A DNA stretch of 64,000 bases from Phycisphaeraceae bacterium (GCA_019636565.1 JAHBXG010000005.1:62001-126000); one strand, 5' to 3'; counted from the first letter of the stretch, positions 52,536 through 62,660 are shown. Program-made: numbers and translations. The notes: generated from the letters alone by a model not told the origin.

Positions 52536-52816
52536 GGCTTCTCCAGCAGATAGAGATACCGCAGCAAGCCGAGATTGAGCAGCAGGCACACCCCGCTTGC
52601 TCCGAGCGCCGGCCACACCACCGAGTGATCTCCGCCCAGGTACGCGTTCATCGTCGCGGTCAGGAGCCAGAGCTGCATGAGCGCGAGAATGAGCACGATG
52701 CTCAGGATGCCGTACATCACCGGCTCGTGCGTCTCGCGCCGGTTCCGGCGGGTCGGACGCGCCGGCGTGCGAACGAACGTGCGAGAGTTTGGAGGGGGGG
52801 GAGGAGAGGGTTTCAC
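52532..52816 (-). CDS. DUF6755-like small membrane protein
   Basis: 94 aa from a GTG overlapping the Rieske stop (GTGA). A Pro-rich basic N-terminus is followed by two membrane helices (MYGILSIVLILALMQLWLLTATMNAYLGG, VWPALGASGVCLLLNLGLLRYLYLLE). I recognise it as the DUF6755 type found beside Rieske and nitrate reductase genes; it may anchor the complex. An internal ATG (MYGILS) is an alternative start. Confidence 0.7.
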   Translation of the reverse strand: MKPSPPPPPNSRTFVRTPARPTRRNRRETHEPVMYGILSIVLILALMQLWLLTATMNAYLGGDHSVVWPALGASGVCLLLNLGLLRYLYLLEKP

Positions 52817-53370
52817 ACAGTCCTCGCTTCCACGCCGGTTGCATAGATGGTGCTGTCGCGTACTTCGAGCACGATGCGGGCGAGCGGGCGGCGCGGCGGA
52901 CCCGCGAGCGGGCGGCCCGAGGCGAGGTCGAACGAGCCGTGGTGGCACGGGCAGAGAAGCCGACCCGACTGCACATCGGGGATGACGGCGCACGAGAGGT
53001 GCGAGCACTTGTTGCTGTAGGCAAGGAATTCGCGTTCGCCTGCGCGGATCAGCAGACATGTATCGTGCTCGCGCGGATACGAGAAGACCGCGGCCTGCCC
53101 GACCGCGATCTCGTCCACGCGTGCGATCGCGAGGGGGCCGGCGTCGCGCCCGCCTCCTCCCGCCCAGCCGAGCGTTTTGAGCGCGATCCACGCCTGCCCG
53201 GCGACGAACGAGCCGCTGATGAGAACCATGAATTTCGTGAAGTCGCGCCGGGCGACGTAGTTGTCGTCGGAGGTGCCGATCGGAAAGTCCCGGCGCCACT
53301 TGGGCTGCTCATCGGCCGGGCGGCCGTCGGGTGTCAGAACGGGAAGTCGGAGATTGTGGGCCATACGCAA
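52813..53370 (-). CDS. Rieske iron-sulfur protein with Tat-like signal
   Basis: 185 aa. Residues 41-65 (RRDFTKFMVLISGSFVAGQAWIAL) form a Tat-type signal or anchor. The Rieske cluster motifs are KCSHLSC (Cys122, His124) and LLCPCHHGSFD (Cys140, His143), with Cys127 and Cys142 placed for the stabilising disulfide, as in cytochrome bc1. It should sit in the periplasmic face of the membrane. It is coupled to DUF6755 and follows the ferredoxin by 18 bases. Confidence 0.9.
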   Translation of the reverse strand: MRMAHNLRLPVLTPDGRPADEQPKWRRDFPIGTSDDNYVARRDFTKFMVLISGSFVAGQAWIALKTLGWAGGGGRDAGPLAIARVDEIAVGQAAVFSYPREHDTCLLIRAGEREFLAYSNKCSHLSCAVIPDVQSGRLLCPCHHGSFDLASGRPLAGPPRRPLARIVLEVRDSTIYATGVEARTV

Positions 53371-53388
53371 CTCCGGGACGCGCGTGTC

Positions 53389-54018
53389 TCAGCGAGCGCC
53401 GTTGAGCACGCCCAGCGAGAGCGTGCGGGGGGGGGGAAGAGGGTCGAGCGCCGCCGTGACGTCGAGGTGCTCGGGGTAGGCGCGCCGGGGCGCCATCATT
53501 TTCACCTTGGTCGTGATGGTTTGCTCGCCGAACTTGAAGCGGTCGATCGGCGCCGACTGCGGGCGGGCCGCTTCCAGTTCTTCGTGCGTGCCGAAGAACA
53601 GCGCCTGGCTCGGGCAGACGCTCGCGCACATGGGCTTGAGCCCGACCGACGAGCGGTCGTAGCACATGTCGCACTTCATCATCAGGTCGAACTCGACTTG
53701 CATTTTGGGCACGCCAAAGGGACAGGCCAGCACGCAGTTGTTGCACGCGATGCAGCGCGGCTTGCGGGCCGATTGCACCACGCCGTCGGGAGTCCGCTTG
53801 ATCGCGTCGGCCGGACAAACCTCGGCACAGGTCGGCGAATCGCAGTGCATGCAGACGACGGGGATCGTCTGCGTCGAGTGCGCCCGGTCCACGGTCTCGA
53901 GATGGATCATCGAGTGCCCCTTGTGCGTCTCGCACTCGGTGCACGCCTGCACGCACGCCTGGCAGCCGATGCAGCGGCTGGGATCGATGTAGAAATTCAG
54001 ATTGCTGGGGACGGACAT
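53389..54018 (-). CDS. Four-cluster 4Fe-4S ferredoxin-type electron transfer subunit
   Basis: 209 aa from ATG 54018 (GGAGAG site). Sixteen cysteines make four clusters: Cys16/19/22/26, Cys56/59/64/68, Cys89/92/95/99 and Cys116/119/131/135, the NarH/DmsB/NrfC arrangement. No signal peptide, so it is cytoplasmic and would link the catalytic subunit to membrane carriers. It is separated from the catalytic gene by 522 bases that carry tandem repeats. Confidence 0.92.
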   Translation of the reverse strand: MSVPSNLNFYIDPSRCIGCQACVQACTECETHKGHSMIHLETVDRAHSTQTIPVVCMHCDSPTCAEVCPADAIKRTPDGVVQSARKPRCIACNNCVLACPFGVPKMQVEFDLMMKCDMCYDRSSVGLKPMCASVCPSQALFFGTHEELEAARPQSAPIDRFKFGEQTITTKVKMMAPRRAYPEHLDVTAALDPLPPPRTLSLGVLNGAR

Positions 54019-54540
54019 CGTCTCTCCGATCTGCGAGCGACCCGTGCAGTGTAACCGTTGCCGGACCAACCCCGGATCGCCGCTCGCCCCGACTCGCGAC
54101 TCCGCTTTGCGCGCTGCCCGGCGGGTTCTCCGGACGCTCTGAGGAATGCTCCGAATGGTCCGGAGAGGTCTCCGACTCGTCCGGATGCCTCTCCGATTCG
54201 TCCGGATGACTCTCCGACTCGTCCGGATGGCTCTCCGAATGAAGCGGATGCCCCGACGGGCCGATGGGATGACTGTCCGGTCGACCCGGACGCAAGCGGC
54301 GCGCGGCCCCGCTGCGGCGGCGCACGCATCGGCCGGTCCATCCCGGCGCCCCGAATCTCTCGGCGTACACCGTGGACAAGCGGAAACGGGATTTGGATCG
54401 ATTCGCATGTCATCGTGAAACCGTTCTCTTCTGTTCGTTCCGCGTTTTCGCCAATCCGCCCGCCACTGCGTCAGCGCCGAAAGCCCGTCCGTGCCCCTGG
54501 CTGGGCGAAGCACCGTCCCTCGCGGGGTGGCCCGCACTCC
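54019..54540. other. Intergenic region within the nitrate reductase cluster
   Basis: About 520 bases between the catalytic subunit stop and the ferredoxin start, GC-rich, with a 21-base tandem repeat. Frames through it exist but none has a ribosome site. Confidence 0.5.
54148..54252. repeat. 21-base tandem repeat
   Basis: Three good and one to two degenerate copies of TCTCCGACTCGTCCGGATGGC in a row (units at 54169-54189, 54190-54210, 54211-54231 and a diverged one at 54232-54252). Each unit holds a TCCGGA palindrome. Translated, the unit would give a seven-residue PDESESH repeat on the minus strand, but no gene signal supports that. Confidence 0.75.
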
Positions 54541-56811
54541 TCAGCCCTGCTGCGGCTCCAACTGACCATCCCAGTCCGGCGGGCTGTCCGCCTTGCGGAG
54601 CCGGACCGCGCAAACCTTGTACTCGGGGATCTTCGAGATCGGGTCTTGCGCCGAGATGGTCAACTGATTGGCGCTCTTGCGCCCGGGCCAGTGATACGGG
54701 ATGAAGATCGTGTCGGGGCGGATCGTGGTGACGACCATGGCGCGGAGCGTGCAGTTGCCCCGGCGCGATTCGGCCGTGACCCAGTCGTTGTCCTTGATGC
54801 CCAGTGTTTCGGCAAGGCGCGGGTGCAGTTCGATGCGCGGCTCGGGATACTGATCGACCAGTGGGCCGATGCGCCGGGTCTGCGTGCCGGAGAGGAACTG
54901 GCTGACGACGCGCCCGGTCGTGAGGATGAGCGGATACTCTGCGTCGACCTCTTCGGTGGGCGGCGAATACGGCGCGACGTTGAAGCGGGCCTTGCCATCG
55001 GGGAAGTAGAAGGGGCCGGCGCCCTTGGCGACGACGTTCCACGAGCCGGGCTCGAATAGACGCGGGGTTCCCTCGTGATCGACCGGCGCGCCGTCCGGGC
55101 CTTCGCTGTAGCAGGGCCAGCAGACGCCGTACTGCCGCTCGATCTTCTCGTAGGTGATGCCCGAATAGTCGGCCACGCCGCCCCTTGACGCGGTACGCAA
55201 TTCGTGAAAGATCGCGCGTGGCTCTTGAAACGTGAATCCCTTGGGACGATCGAGCGCCGCGGCGATGTCCTGGATGATGCGCCAATCCTGCTTTGCCTCA
55301 CCCGGGCAGTCCACCGCTTTGTTGATCTTGATGACCTTCCCCTCGATCTGCGTGACCGTTCCTTCGTCCTCTTCCTGGAGCGACCCGGGGAGGACGATGT
55401 CGGCGTAGCGTGCCGTCTCGTTCATGAAGAAGTCGATGGCAACGTAGAATTCGAGCTTGCCCAGGGCTCGCGAGATGAAGTTGTTGTCGGGAAGAGAAAC
55501 CTTCGGATTGAAGCAAAGCGAAATCAGACCCTTGATCTCGCCCGCGTCGATCTTGCGGAACATTTCGTAGCAGTCAACGCCCGGCCCCGGCAAGTCGGGC
55601 TCGGCGATGTCCCAGATCTTTGCGATGTGCGCGCGATGTTCGGGATTGGCGATGTCGCGCCAGCCGGGGAGCTGGTCACATTTCTGTCCGTGCTCGCGCC
55701 CGCCCTGCCCGTTGGCCTGGCCGGTGATGGTCCCGTAGCCGCAGCCTTCGCGTCCGATGCGCCCCGATGCCAGGACTATGTTGATCGCGCCCAGCACGTT
55801 CTGCACGCCGTGCGAGTGGTGCTCGATGCCTCGGGCGTGCATGAGGAAGCTGCTCTTGGCGGTTCCCCACCATTCCGCGGCCTGACGGATCAGCCGCTCG
55901 GGAATGCCGGTCACTTCGGCGGTCTTGACGGATGTCCAGGACGCCACGTGTTCGGCAACCTTGTCGAAGCCGATGGTGAAGTTCTCGATAAAGGGACGGT
56001 CGATCCATCCCTTCTCGATCATGAGATGCAGCACGCCGTTGAAGAGCGCGATATCGCGCCCCGGCTTGACGGGAAGGAACAGGTCGCAGGTGCGGGCGAG
56101 CGGCGTGATCCGCGGATCAACAACGATGATGCGAGCACCGTTCTCCCGGGCCTGCCAGACGTATTCGGTGGTGATCGGCGCGCACTCGGCAACGTTCGCT
56201 CCGCTGATCCAGACCAGTTCGGCCTTGGGGATGTCGCTCCAGGGATTGGCGGCGCGGTCGATTCCAAATGCTTTCTTGTTTCCCGCGCCCGCGCTCACCA
56301 TGCACAGCCGGCCGTTGTAGTCGATATAGGGCGTCTTGAGGCAAACCCGGGCGAATTTGCCCATGAGGTAGGCCTTTTCCGTGGTGAGGCTCGCCCCGCT
56401 GAGCACCCCGATAGCCGCGTTGCCGTGGGCGCTCTGAATCCGTCCGATTTCCGACGCGACGCGCTGGATGGCCTCGTCGTATGCCATGGGGCTGAAGCCT
56501 TCGGGAACGCCCGGATCTCTCTTGAACGCCGTGAGCAGGCGATCGGGGTGTGCGCCTTGCAGATACCGCTTCACGCCTTTGGGACAGAGCATGCCTCGAT
56601 TGAACGGAAAGTCGTACCACGGCTCGAAGCCCGTGACGACATTGTCTTTGACCTTGAGCTGGATGCCGCACTGCTGCCCGCAGAAGCAGCAGTGCGTCTT
56701 CACAAGCCGGTCGGGCTCGGCATCGGTGGCGAGGCGAGCGCTGTTCGAGCGGGCGAGGTGGGGCCCAAAGCGGTCGAGCACCTGAAGGAGATTGGAGGGA
56801 GGCTTACTCAT
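54541..56811 (-). CDS. NarB/NasA-like molybdopterin oxidoreductase (nitrate reductase type catalytic subunit)
   Basis: 756 aa. N-terminal 4Fe-4S cluster Cys41, Cys44, Cys48 and Cys76 (CCFCGQQC and GMLCPKG). Mo-bis-MGD domain with the metal-ligand Cys170 in [11 protein letters not shown], then [19 protein letters not shown] and [19 protein letters not shown]. The C-terminal domain has [21 protein letters not shown]. No Tat signal, so the enzyme is cytoplasmic. The fold is closest to the NasA/NarB nitrate reductases. Specificity for nitrate is supported by context (MobA, NarI-like and Rieske partners), not proven by residues. The start overlaps the cupin stop. Confidence 0.88.
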   Translation of the reverse strand: MSKPPSNLLQVLDRFGPHLARSNSARLATDAEPDRLVKTHCCFCGQQCGIQLKVKDNVVTGFEPWYDFPFNRGMLCPKGVKRYLQGAHPDRLLTAFKRDPGVPEGFSPMAYDEAIQRVASEIGRIQSAHGNAAIGVLSGASLTTEKAYLMGKFARVCLKTPYIDYNGRLCMVSAGAGNKKAFGIDRAANPWSDIPKAELVWISGANVAECAPITTEYVWQARENGARIIVVDPRITPLARTCDLFLPVKPGRDIALFNGVLHLMIEKGWIDRPFIENFTIGFDKVAEHVASWTSVKTAEVTGIPERLIRQAAEWWGTAKSSFLMHARGIEHHSHGVQNVLGAINIVLASGRIGREGCGYGTITGQANGQGGREHGQKCDQLPGWRDIANPEHRAHIAKIWDIAEPDLPGPGVDCYEMFRKIDAGEIKGLISLCFNPKVSLPDNNFISRALGKLEFYVAIDFFMNETARYADIVLPGSLQEEDEGTVTQIEGKVIKINKAVDCPGEAKQDWRIIQDIAAALDRPKGFTFQEPRAIFHELRTASRGGVADYSGITYEKIERQYGVCWPCYSEGPDGAPVDHEGTPRLFEPGSWNVVAKGAGPFYFPDGKARFNVAPYSPPTEEVDAEYPLILTTGRVVSQFLSGTQTRRIGPLVDQYPEPRIELHPRLAETLGIKDNDWVTAESRRGNCTLRAMVVTTIRPDTIFIPYHWPGRKSANQLTISAQDPISKIPEYKVCAVRLRKADSPPDWDGQLEPQQG

Positions 56812-57209
56812 GTGCTCGTTTCATCCGGCTGAAGGGCCACAGTCAGGAGCATGACCGTGCGGCTGGTGGCCCGCACGCCGTGGCGGACACGCGGGGCTAA
56901 GACGAGCACTCCGCCGGGACCGATTTGCTGAGGCTGGTCGTCCGCCGAGACCTCGAGCCCTCCGTCGATACATTGGATCACCACCGTGCCGCCGGTGGAG
57001 TGCGGCGCTAGACCGGCCCCGCTCTCGAACACAAAGAGCGCCACCGTCACTCCCCCGTGACGCGCGAGGACTTTCTGACGATGACCGTGCCCGGAGACAC
57101 CGTGCTCCTGCCAAAGCTCTGCCGAGGCGGCGCGCAGATCGAACGGCGAGATCGAAGTCGCGAGCCGGTCCACCGGTGCCTCCCGCAGCCTGTCGTTTTT
57201 CCCGTTCAT
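56808..57209 (-). CDS. Cupin-domain protein
   Basis: 133 aa. The cupin motif is [45 protein letters not shown]. The metal-site histidines are reduced to one in the first motif (PHSTGG) plus the one in RVRHGV. It is coupled by ATGA overlaps to both neighbours. A regulatory or assembly role for the reductase is possible; nothing in the sequence says which. Confidence 0.8.
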   Translation of the reverse strand: MNGKNDRLREAPVDRLATSISPFDLRAASAELWQEHGVSGHGHRQKVLARHGGVTVALFVFESGAGLAPHSTGGTVVIQCIDGGLEVSADDQPQQIGPGGVLVLAPRVRHGVRATSRTVMLLTVALQPDETST

Positions 57210-58357
57210 GGAGTGGGCTCCGCAGTTGCCAGTGGAACGTCGATATACGCCGCAACATCGACAAGGCCCGGCCGCTCGGTGGGTTCACGCCCTCGACCGA
57301 TCTGCCAAAGACGGCCCTGCGCCAGCGCCATGCCGACGCGTCGACACCGGGGGCAGATCCGCTGGTAGTGACCCGCCGGATGATCAGGCATCTGGTACGA
57401 GTAGCCAAGATCCTGCTCCACGCGGATCAGATCCTCGACATGCATCTTGGAAGCGAAGGGTCGGTCGCAGTGTGCGCAGATCGCCTGCTCCCCGGAAAGC
57501 CCGGCGTCTTTGTAGAACGCGACCCCGAGCTGGGCGGGCCTCTGAAAGATGTGGAAGAACTTGCCGAACGGCAGCCACAGCAGCGTAAAGATGACACAGC
57601 CCGCGTGCAGAATCGCCAGGAAGTCGTAGGCGTAGCCCTTCATCCATGTGTAGCTGGCGGTCAGCATCAGGCCGGTGATGCTGACCGCAAAGAGAAGGAT
57701 CAGAGGCAGGAAATCCTCGCCGAATTGCTGCACGGCCTCCGCCCCGCGATCTCGCATGCGCCGGCGCATGGCGATCATGACTCCGGCGATGACCAGGAAC
57801 GAAGACCACACCAAGCCGTGGAAGATCACCATCCCGAGCACGCTGCCGATTCGGAACGCAAAGGTTGGGAAGCCAAAGACAAAGACGGTGTAGCGCTCAA
57901 AATCGCCGGGGGGAGTCTCGAAGTGAATCCAACCAAAAACCAGCGGAAAAGTAATGGCGACCGCCGCGAGGCAACCCCACATGATGAGCCAGTGTGCCGC
58001 CCAGCGCGGGCGGCTGCGGCGAAAAATGAAGTTGTTGAGTGCGAACACCCCGACGAGGCGTTTGATCCACGCGCCGAGATTTCGCAGCATTCGGTCGCGT
58101 GAGAAAAACACCTGCCACCCGCGGCGCCAATAGAGGGCGGTGGGCGGACGCTGGAGCCACATCGAATACCGGTACGTGATCGCGAACGTGGCGAAGAGCG
58201 TCGCGAAGGTGTAACCGACGAGCGCAGCGTCAAAGTGTGCAAGATTGCGCGACCCGAGCACGATGAGCGCCGCCAGCAGCAGAGCGGCCACGCTGGCCCG
58301 GAGAACGGAGCGTGAAACCTCGGGGCTGAGTCGTGCCAATAGGCCCTCCCAGATCAT
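57206..58357 (-). CDS. NarI-like membrane cytochrome b with C-terminal cysteine pairs
   Basis: 383 aa. About six membrane helices. Histidines suited to two b hemes lie in [58 protein letters not shown]; the [10 protein letters not shown] phrase resembles NarI. After the last helix comes a soluble tail with CAHC and CPRC pairs 45 residues apart, a zinc-ribbon or rubredoxin-like site. It would pass quinol electrons to the reductase. It heads the coupled run cytochrome b, cupin, catalytic subunit. Confidence 0.8.
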   Translation of the reverse strand: MIWEGLLARLSPEVSRSVLRASVAALLLAALIVLGSRNLAHFDAALVGYTFATLFATFAITYRYSMWLQRPPTALYWRRGWQVFFSRDRMLRNLGAWIKRLVGVFALNNFIFRRSRPRWAAHWLIMWGCLAAVAITFPLVFGWIHFETPPGDFERYTVFVFGFPTFAFRIGSVLGMVIFHGLVWSSFLVIAGVMIAMRRRMRDRGAEAVQQFGEDFLPLILLFAVSITGLMLTASYTWMKGYAYDFLAILHAGCVIFTLLWLPFGKFFHIFQRPAQLGVAFYKDAGLSGEQAICAHCDRPFASKMHVEDLIRVEQDLGYSYQMPDHPAGHYQRICPRCRRVGMALAQGRLWQIGRGREPTERPGLVDVAAYIDVPLATAEPTP

Positions 58358-58425
58358 GTCAATTGACGGCAACCTGATCGAATGAGCAATGCACCGTAGG
58401 CCGAGGCAATCTGGCACGCCTCCTG

Positions 58426-58803
58426 TCAGCGACCAGGCGCGAAGGGATTCGGAAATGCTCCTTCGGTGCTTTCTCCCGCGTTCGGATGCAAGCACTCGAA
58501 ATCCTTCTCGATAAGCACTTCCAGTTTGTCCGTGTTATGCAGCGAAACGCTTTCCGAAATTTCAACGGCCGGCCCTGAACTCCAACGGACAGCCGCATCC
58601 GATCCGATGCGTATCAAAAGAAGCCCGTTCGAGAATCCTACAAATAGTGGAACGTCGCCGACCGAAGTCTCAAGCCGGTAACGCAACAAAGCGCCATCCG
58701 GAAAGCGAGTGATCTCTTCCACAATCTCGCCGCGACCTATCGCTTCGACCTCCGATCGAGTCAGTCTCAACCTGATCGAAGCTCCCTTTATGCGAAGTTT
58801 CAT
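58426..58803 (-). CDS. Conserved hypothetical protein (DUF7009-like)
   Basis: 125 aa, two bases after mob[36 protein letters not shown] at the start and [17 protein letters not shown] at the end are the features I recall for a family found beside mobA and nitrate reductase genes. Predicted mostly beta. Function unknown. Confidence 0.7.
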   Translation of the reverse strand: MKLRIKGASIRLRLTRSEVEAIGRGEIVEEITRFPDGALLRYRLETSVGDVPLFVGFSNGLLLIRIGSDAAVRWSSGPAVEISESVSLHNTDKLEVLIEKDFECLHPNAGESTEGAFPNPFAPGR

Positions 58804-58805
58804 GG

Positions 58806-59777
58806 TTAGATCCCTTCTGCGCTATCGACCCGCCTGGTCACCAGGCGCGCCCCGACGGCGCTAGCTTCCGCGGGTGTATTCATATTCGTCCAGACCTGCT
58901 CTCCCCAAGATGTTGGAGCGCCGATCACGCATGTGTCGGGCAAGTCGGCGAGTTCACGGAGAGCGCGACGGCCGCGATCGAGCAGGTTTCGAATCGGCGC
59001 CGTCCCGCACATTCGGAAAAACGCAGGGAACGGCTCAATCACGGCGTGCCCACACACCATTCGCCGAAGAAGGAGTCTCTGTGCTTGAGACTTCAACCCC
59101 TGCTCCAGAATCCACATGAGATGCGCCGAGCGGAGTCCTGGCATGTCAATTGGCACTGCGATGAGCGACTTCGTATCGCAGCAGTCAAGGGCGGTCACGA
59201 TACCGCGAAGCGGACCCTGGCCAGGGATTGTGTCAGCCAGTATTCGATCTACCCGTTCCTGCCCATCGACCGTTTTCCCTCCATCTTGCACCACCAGCAT
59301 CGTCCGCCCTTGCCAGCAAAGTTGGTCGAGCATGACGCTGAGAATCGATTTGCCATTCATCTTCAATGCGTACTTGGGGCCACCCATGCGCCGACCTGCG
59401 CCGCCCGCGATGATGGCAAGTGTTGTGCCGGGCTCCGTGGTCGGTGTACTGGCTTCGACCGCTATCGCTCTCTCTTGTGACTGCGGATAGCAAGCCTCAT
59501 GCGCCGGCGTTGTCACGACCGGGTGAACTTCGGATTGACCATCGTCTTGTGTGGGGGCTTGTCCCAATTTTTCGCTTTCCACTTGAAACGGATTGACGTT
59601 CTCAGCCGGTCTCTTCACTCTACGGCGTGAGTTGACAGACCCAGAAAATCGATTCGATTCATCCACGGGTTTCAGTTGGTGTGTCAGCCGCACATCAGGC
59701 ATCCGGCCGGCGAAAGCGGCATGTCTCCATGTTATGGGCGGCGCGACTTCGTCTGTGATCCAGCGTGTCGGCGGCAA
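58806..59777 (-). CDS. mobA: Molybdenum cofactor guanylyltransferase MobA with long N-terminal extension
   Basis: 323 aa. The nucleotide-binding signature LAIIAGGAGRRMGGPKYAL starts near residue 118; later motifs are PGQGPLRGIVTALD, LIAVPIDMPG and WTNMNTPAE. MobA adds GMP to molybdopterin to form bis-MGD needed by the reductase encoded next to it. The 113 residues before the signature have no domain I know, and the true start may be downstream, e.g. GTG at VTTPAHE; no good ribosome site decides it. Confidence 0.87.
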   Translation of the reverse strand: MPPTRWITDEVAPPITWRHAAFAGRMPDVRLTHQLKPVDESNRFSGSVNSRRRVKRPAENVNPFQVESEKLGQAPTQDDGQSEVHPVVTTPAHEACYPQSQERAIAVEASTPTTEPGTTLAIIAGGAGRRMGGPKYALKMNGKSILSVMLDQLCWQGRTMLVVQDGGKTVDGQERVDRILADTIPGQGPLRGIVTALDCCDTKSLIAVPIDMPGLRSAHLMWILEQGLKSQAQRLLLRRMVCGHAVIEPFPAFFRMCGTAPIRNLLDRGRRALRELADLPDTCVIGAPTSWGEQVWTNMNTPAEASAVGARLVTRRVDSAEGI

Positions 59778-59892
59778 GGAATGGGCGTGAGCCTACGGTA
59801 CCCAAGCAAATAAAAGATAAACATGTCCAAATATCCGGGATAGAATGCGGCGTGCGGGTCTCGAACCACGCCATTCGGGCACGGACCGCTAA

Positions 59893-61431
59893 GTGGAGAA
59901 GCGCGTGATATTGCCACGGTTGATTCAAGGCGGGATGGGCGTCGGTGTCTCCCGGTGGACATTGGCGCGCGAGGTTGCTTTGCTCGGCCAGCTCGGAGTA
60001 GTTTCTGGTACCGCGCTCGACACGATGTTGATTCGGCGACTGGGTTTGGGCGATCCCGGCGGACACATGCGCCGCGCGATGGCCGCATTCCCGGCGCCCG
60101 AGATCGCGCAACGGGTACTCGCGCGGTACTTCCGGCCCGGAACTTTGAATGACCATGCACCGGATTATTCCGAGCCTGTAGACGCGATCTCGCGTCTCAG
60201 TGCAGACGTCGCGTCTGCTGCCGACCAGCTCGGCGAAAGCTCAAGTTTGCGGAAGCGCTACGCGCTCTTGCCGCTGCTTCGGGTTCGCCTGACGACTGAG
60301 CGAGAGTGGCTGCTTGTTCTCGCGAACTTCGCGGAGGTGTACCTGGCGAAGGAAGGGCACGCGGGCATCGTCGGGATCAACTACCTGCACAAAATACAAC
60401 TACCGACGTTGGCCAGCCTGTATGGGGCAATGCTCGCGGGCGTGGACGTGGTGTTCATGGGCGCAGGAATCCCGGCCGATATTCCAGGCGTGCTGGATCT
60501 GCTCAGCCAGAACAAGGCGGCGAGCATCACGATCGACGTGATCGACGCTGGCGAGCAGAAGTATGAGCAGACCTTTGATCCGACCGCGATGTGGGCCGCG
60601 TATTCCGCCAACCCTGCCCCAGCCCTGCGCCGACCGCAATTTCTGGCCATCATCTCGTCGGTTGTTCTGGCGAAGGCGCTCCTCAAGAAGGCCCCCGGCG
60701 GCATCGACGGTTTCGTGCTGGAAGCGCCGACCGCGGGCGGGCACAACGCGTCGCCGCGTGGTCCGCAGCAGCTGAGCGCGCGAGGCGAACCTGTCTATGG
60801 CCCTCGCGATGAAGTGAACCTGGCTCAGATGGCGGCATTAGGGGTGCCGTTCTGGCTCGCTGGTGGCTACGCCTCGCGAGAGAGATTCATCGCGGCGCTC
60901 GCAGCTGGCGCCCATGGAGTGCAGGTCGGCACGGCGTTCGCGTTCTGCGAAGAATCCGGACTTGATCCCGCCTTGCGACACCGGCTTCTTGCTGGAGTGC
61001 TCCGCGGCGATGCTTCGGTGTTCACCGATCCTGACGCCTCGCCTACGGGTTTCCCGTTCAAAGTGGCGACGCTTTCATCCACGCTGTCCGATGCGAAGGT
61101 TTATTCGGATCGCCCGCGCCAATGCGATCTTGGCTATCTCCGCCGCGCGTACCGCAAACCCGACGGCACCATCGGCTATCGATGCCCCAGCGAGCCGGTC
61201 GAAGATTACGTGCACAAAGGCGGTAAGGTGGAAGACACCATCGGCTGTAAGTGTTTGTGCAACGCGCTGGTCGCGAACCTCGGCATGGGGCAGAGCAGGG
61301 GCGACGGGTACCAAGAGCCGCCGTTATTGACCGCAGGCGATGACCTCGACTGCCTCAGGCAGTACATCACGCTCGACCGCTTGTCGTATCACGCCCGAGA
61401 TGTGATCGAGTCACTGATGACGCCCGCGTGA
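59893..61431 (+). CDS. Nitronate monooxygenase family protein
   Basis: 512 aa from GTG 59893. LPRLIQGGMGVGVSRWTLAREVALLGQLGVVSGTALD is the family N-terminus, GIVGINYLHKIQLPTLASLYGAMLAGVDVVFMGAG the FMN-barrel middle, and FVLEAPTAGGHN the motif that carries the active-site histidine. A long C-terminal extension has cysteine-rich CKCLCNAL. It would oxidise alkyl nitronates. It is longer than the usual ~330-380 aa. It diverges from mobA, sharing a 115-base promoter region. Confidence 0.82.
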   Translation: MEKRVILPRLIQGGMGVGVSRWTLAREVALLGQLGVVSGTALDTMLIRRLGLGDPGGHMRRAMAAFPAPEIAQRVLARYFRPGTLNDHAPDYSEPVDAISRLSADVASAADQLGESSSLRKRYALLPLLRVRLTTEREWLLVLANFAEVYLAKEGHAGIVGINYLHKIQLPTLASLYGAMLAGVDVVFMGAGIPADIPGVLDLLSQNKAASITIDVIDAGEQKYEQTFDPTAMWAAYSANPAPALRRPQFLAIISSVVLAKALLKKAPGGIDGFVLEAPTAGGHNASPRGPQQLSARGEPVYGPRDEVNLAQMAALGVPFWLAGGYASRERFIAALAAGAHGVQVGTAFAFCEESGLDPALRHRLLAGVLRGDASVFTDPDASPTGFPFKVATLSSTLSDAKVYSDRPRQCDLGYLRRAYRKPDGTIGYRCPSEPVEDYVHKGGKVEDTIGCKCLCNALVANLGMGQSRGDGYQEPPLLTAGDDLDCLRQYITLDRLSYHARDVIESLMTPA

Positions 61432-61671
61432 CGGGCGCACCGCATTCTCCGCGAGAACTCCTCCTGCTTATGAGTCGGAAGTCAACAAGCTAGAGTTTGC
61501 GCCAAAACGTCGCTCAAGTTCGCCTGTTGAACCTCGAAACGAGATGGTGTCGGAATTCGGCTGTGGACCGGACTTCTGGACAACTACTACAAGTCCAGAC
61601 ACGAAGACAACCTCTCGTGTGGGGGACGTTTCGATATCAATTATCCTCACGGCACCGTTCTGACGTTGGTC

Positions 61672-62112
61672 TCATGCCTTCTTTCCCCGCACGGTCGGTG
61701 TTACCTTTCGATGTTGCTCTGTCGTCTCCAAGACTTCGGCGATCATCGTCCGCTGAAACTCCCGCTCGATCATGCCGATCGCATTGTCGAGGCGCCGGTG
61801 CAGCGGGCAGAGTTCAATATGGAGCGGATTCCCCAGCGGGCACTCTTTCAGGCGCATGATCGGATCGACTGCATTGACGACGTCGAGCATCGAGATAGTG
61901 CCCGCCGGACGGGCAAGAGCAAACCCGCCGTTCGGGCCGCGCTGCGAGGTGATGAGCCTCGCCACGACCAGGTCCCGCAGGATCTTCGCGAGATAGCCAT
62001 GTGAAACTTTCGTCTGTTCAGCGATCGATTCGCTGTTTACCGTCTGGCCGGGTTTGAGCCCCGCCAGGTGAACAACCGCCCGAAGCGCGTACTCAACAGT
62101 TTGCGAAAGCAT
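61672..62112 (-). CDS. Rrf2-family transcriptional regulator, copy 1
   Basis: 146 aa. Winged helix LSQTVEYALRAVVHLAGLKPGQTVNSESIAEQTKVSHGYLAKILRDL, then GGFALARPAGTISMLDVVNAVDP. The iron-sulfur region has two cysteines (RLKECPLGNPLHIELCPLHRRLD) where NsrR/IscR have three; the third position is Arg. An NsrR-like NO or redox role fits its neighbours (RIC, nitronate monooxygenase, reductase cluster). Confidence 0.88.
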   Translation of the reverse strand: MLSQTVEYALRAVVHLAGLKPGQTVNSESIAEQTKVSHGYLAKILRDLVVARLITSQRGPNGGFALARPAGTISMLDVVNAVDPIMRLKECPLGNPLHIELCPLHRRLDNAIGMIEREFQRTMIAEVLETTEQHRKVTPTVRGKKA

Positions 62113-62194
62113 GCGGGTCCTTCGTGAGGTCTCTTGTTACGCGGAAGAAATCCGGATAAGTGTACCCGAATAAGGCGATCGCCCTTGGTCGATG

Positions 62195-62641
62195 TCAAAA
62201 CAGTCCTCCCGTGCGAATTCCGGCACCTGCGATGAGCATCAGTAATGACAGAAGAGTTACCGTCCAGGCATGGGCCGCGAATACGCCAAGGGTTTCAGCG
62301 CTCAGCCGTGGCAGCACCCGGCGTTCCGCGTGAACGCCAACCACCACAACGACCGCAAGCAGCACCAGCTTCGACAGGGCCAGATGTGCCGCGGGCGTTG
62401 GTGTGACAAGGACCGCGCGCCAGTCAATCCCCCAATACGTGGTGAGCCACAGACCGGTAAAGACTTGCAACGCCAGCGCTGACAGGCCTACCTTGGCGAA
62501 ACCGCGCTCGAAGTCGCGCACGCGGATGGGATCGCGCTTCCGCATCGCTTTGGGAAGCACCACCAGCACGAGCACGATGTGTCCGCCGATCCAGACCGAC
62601 GACCCGAGCAGGTGAAGAACGATCAGGAGCTTGTACAACAT
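62195..62641 (-). CDS. CopD-like membrane protein
   Basis: 148 aa from ATG 62641. Four membrane helices starting MLYKLLIVLHLLGSSVWIGGHIVLVLVVLP, with histidines in helix 1 (LHLLG, GGH) and later (HLALSKLVLLAVVVVVGVHAERRVLP, AHAWTVTLLSLLMLIAGAG). CopD-type proteins bind copper or heme. It lies 19 bases after the RIC gene on the same strand. Confidence 0.78.
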   Translation of the reverse strand: MLYKLLIVLHLLGSSVWIGGHIVLVLVVLPKAMRKRDPIRVRDFERGFAKVGLSALALQVFTGLWLTTYWGIDWRAVLVTPTPAAHLALSKLVLLAVVVVVGVHAERRVLPRLSAETLGVFAAHAWTVTLLSLLMLIAGAGIRTGGLF

Positions 62642-62660
62642 GGTGCTTTGAATCCCCTCG

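Noticed and set aside
54020..54379. Minus-strand frame with a seven-residue HPDESES repeat
   Set aside because: It arises from the 21-base tandem repeat; no start signal, and the reading frame runs against the ferredoxin gene frame downstream.
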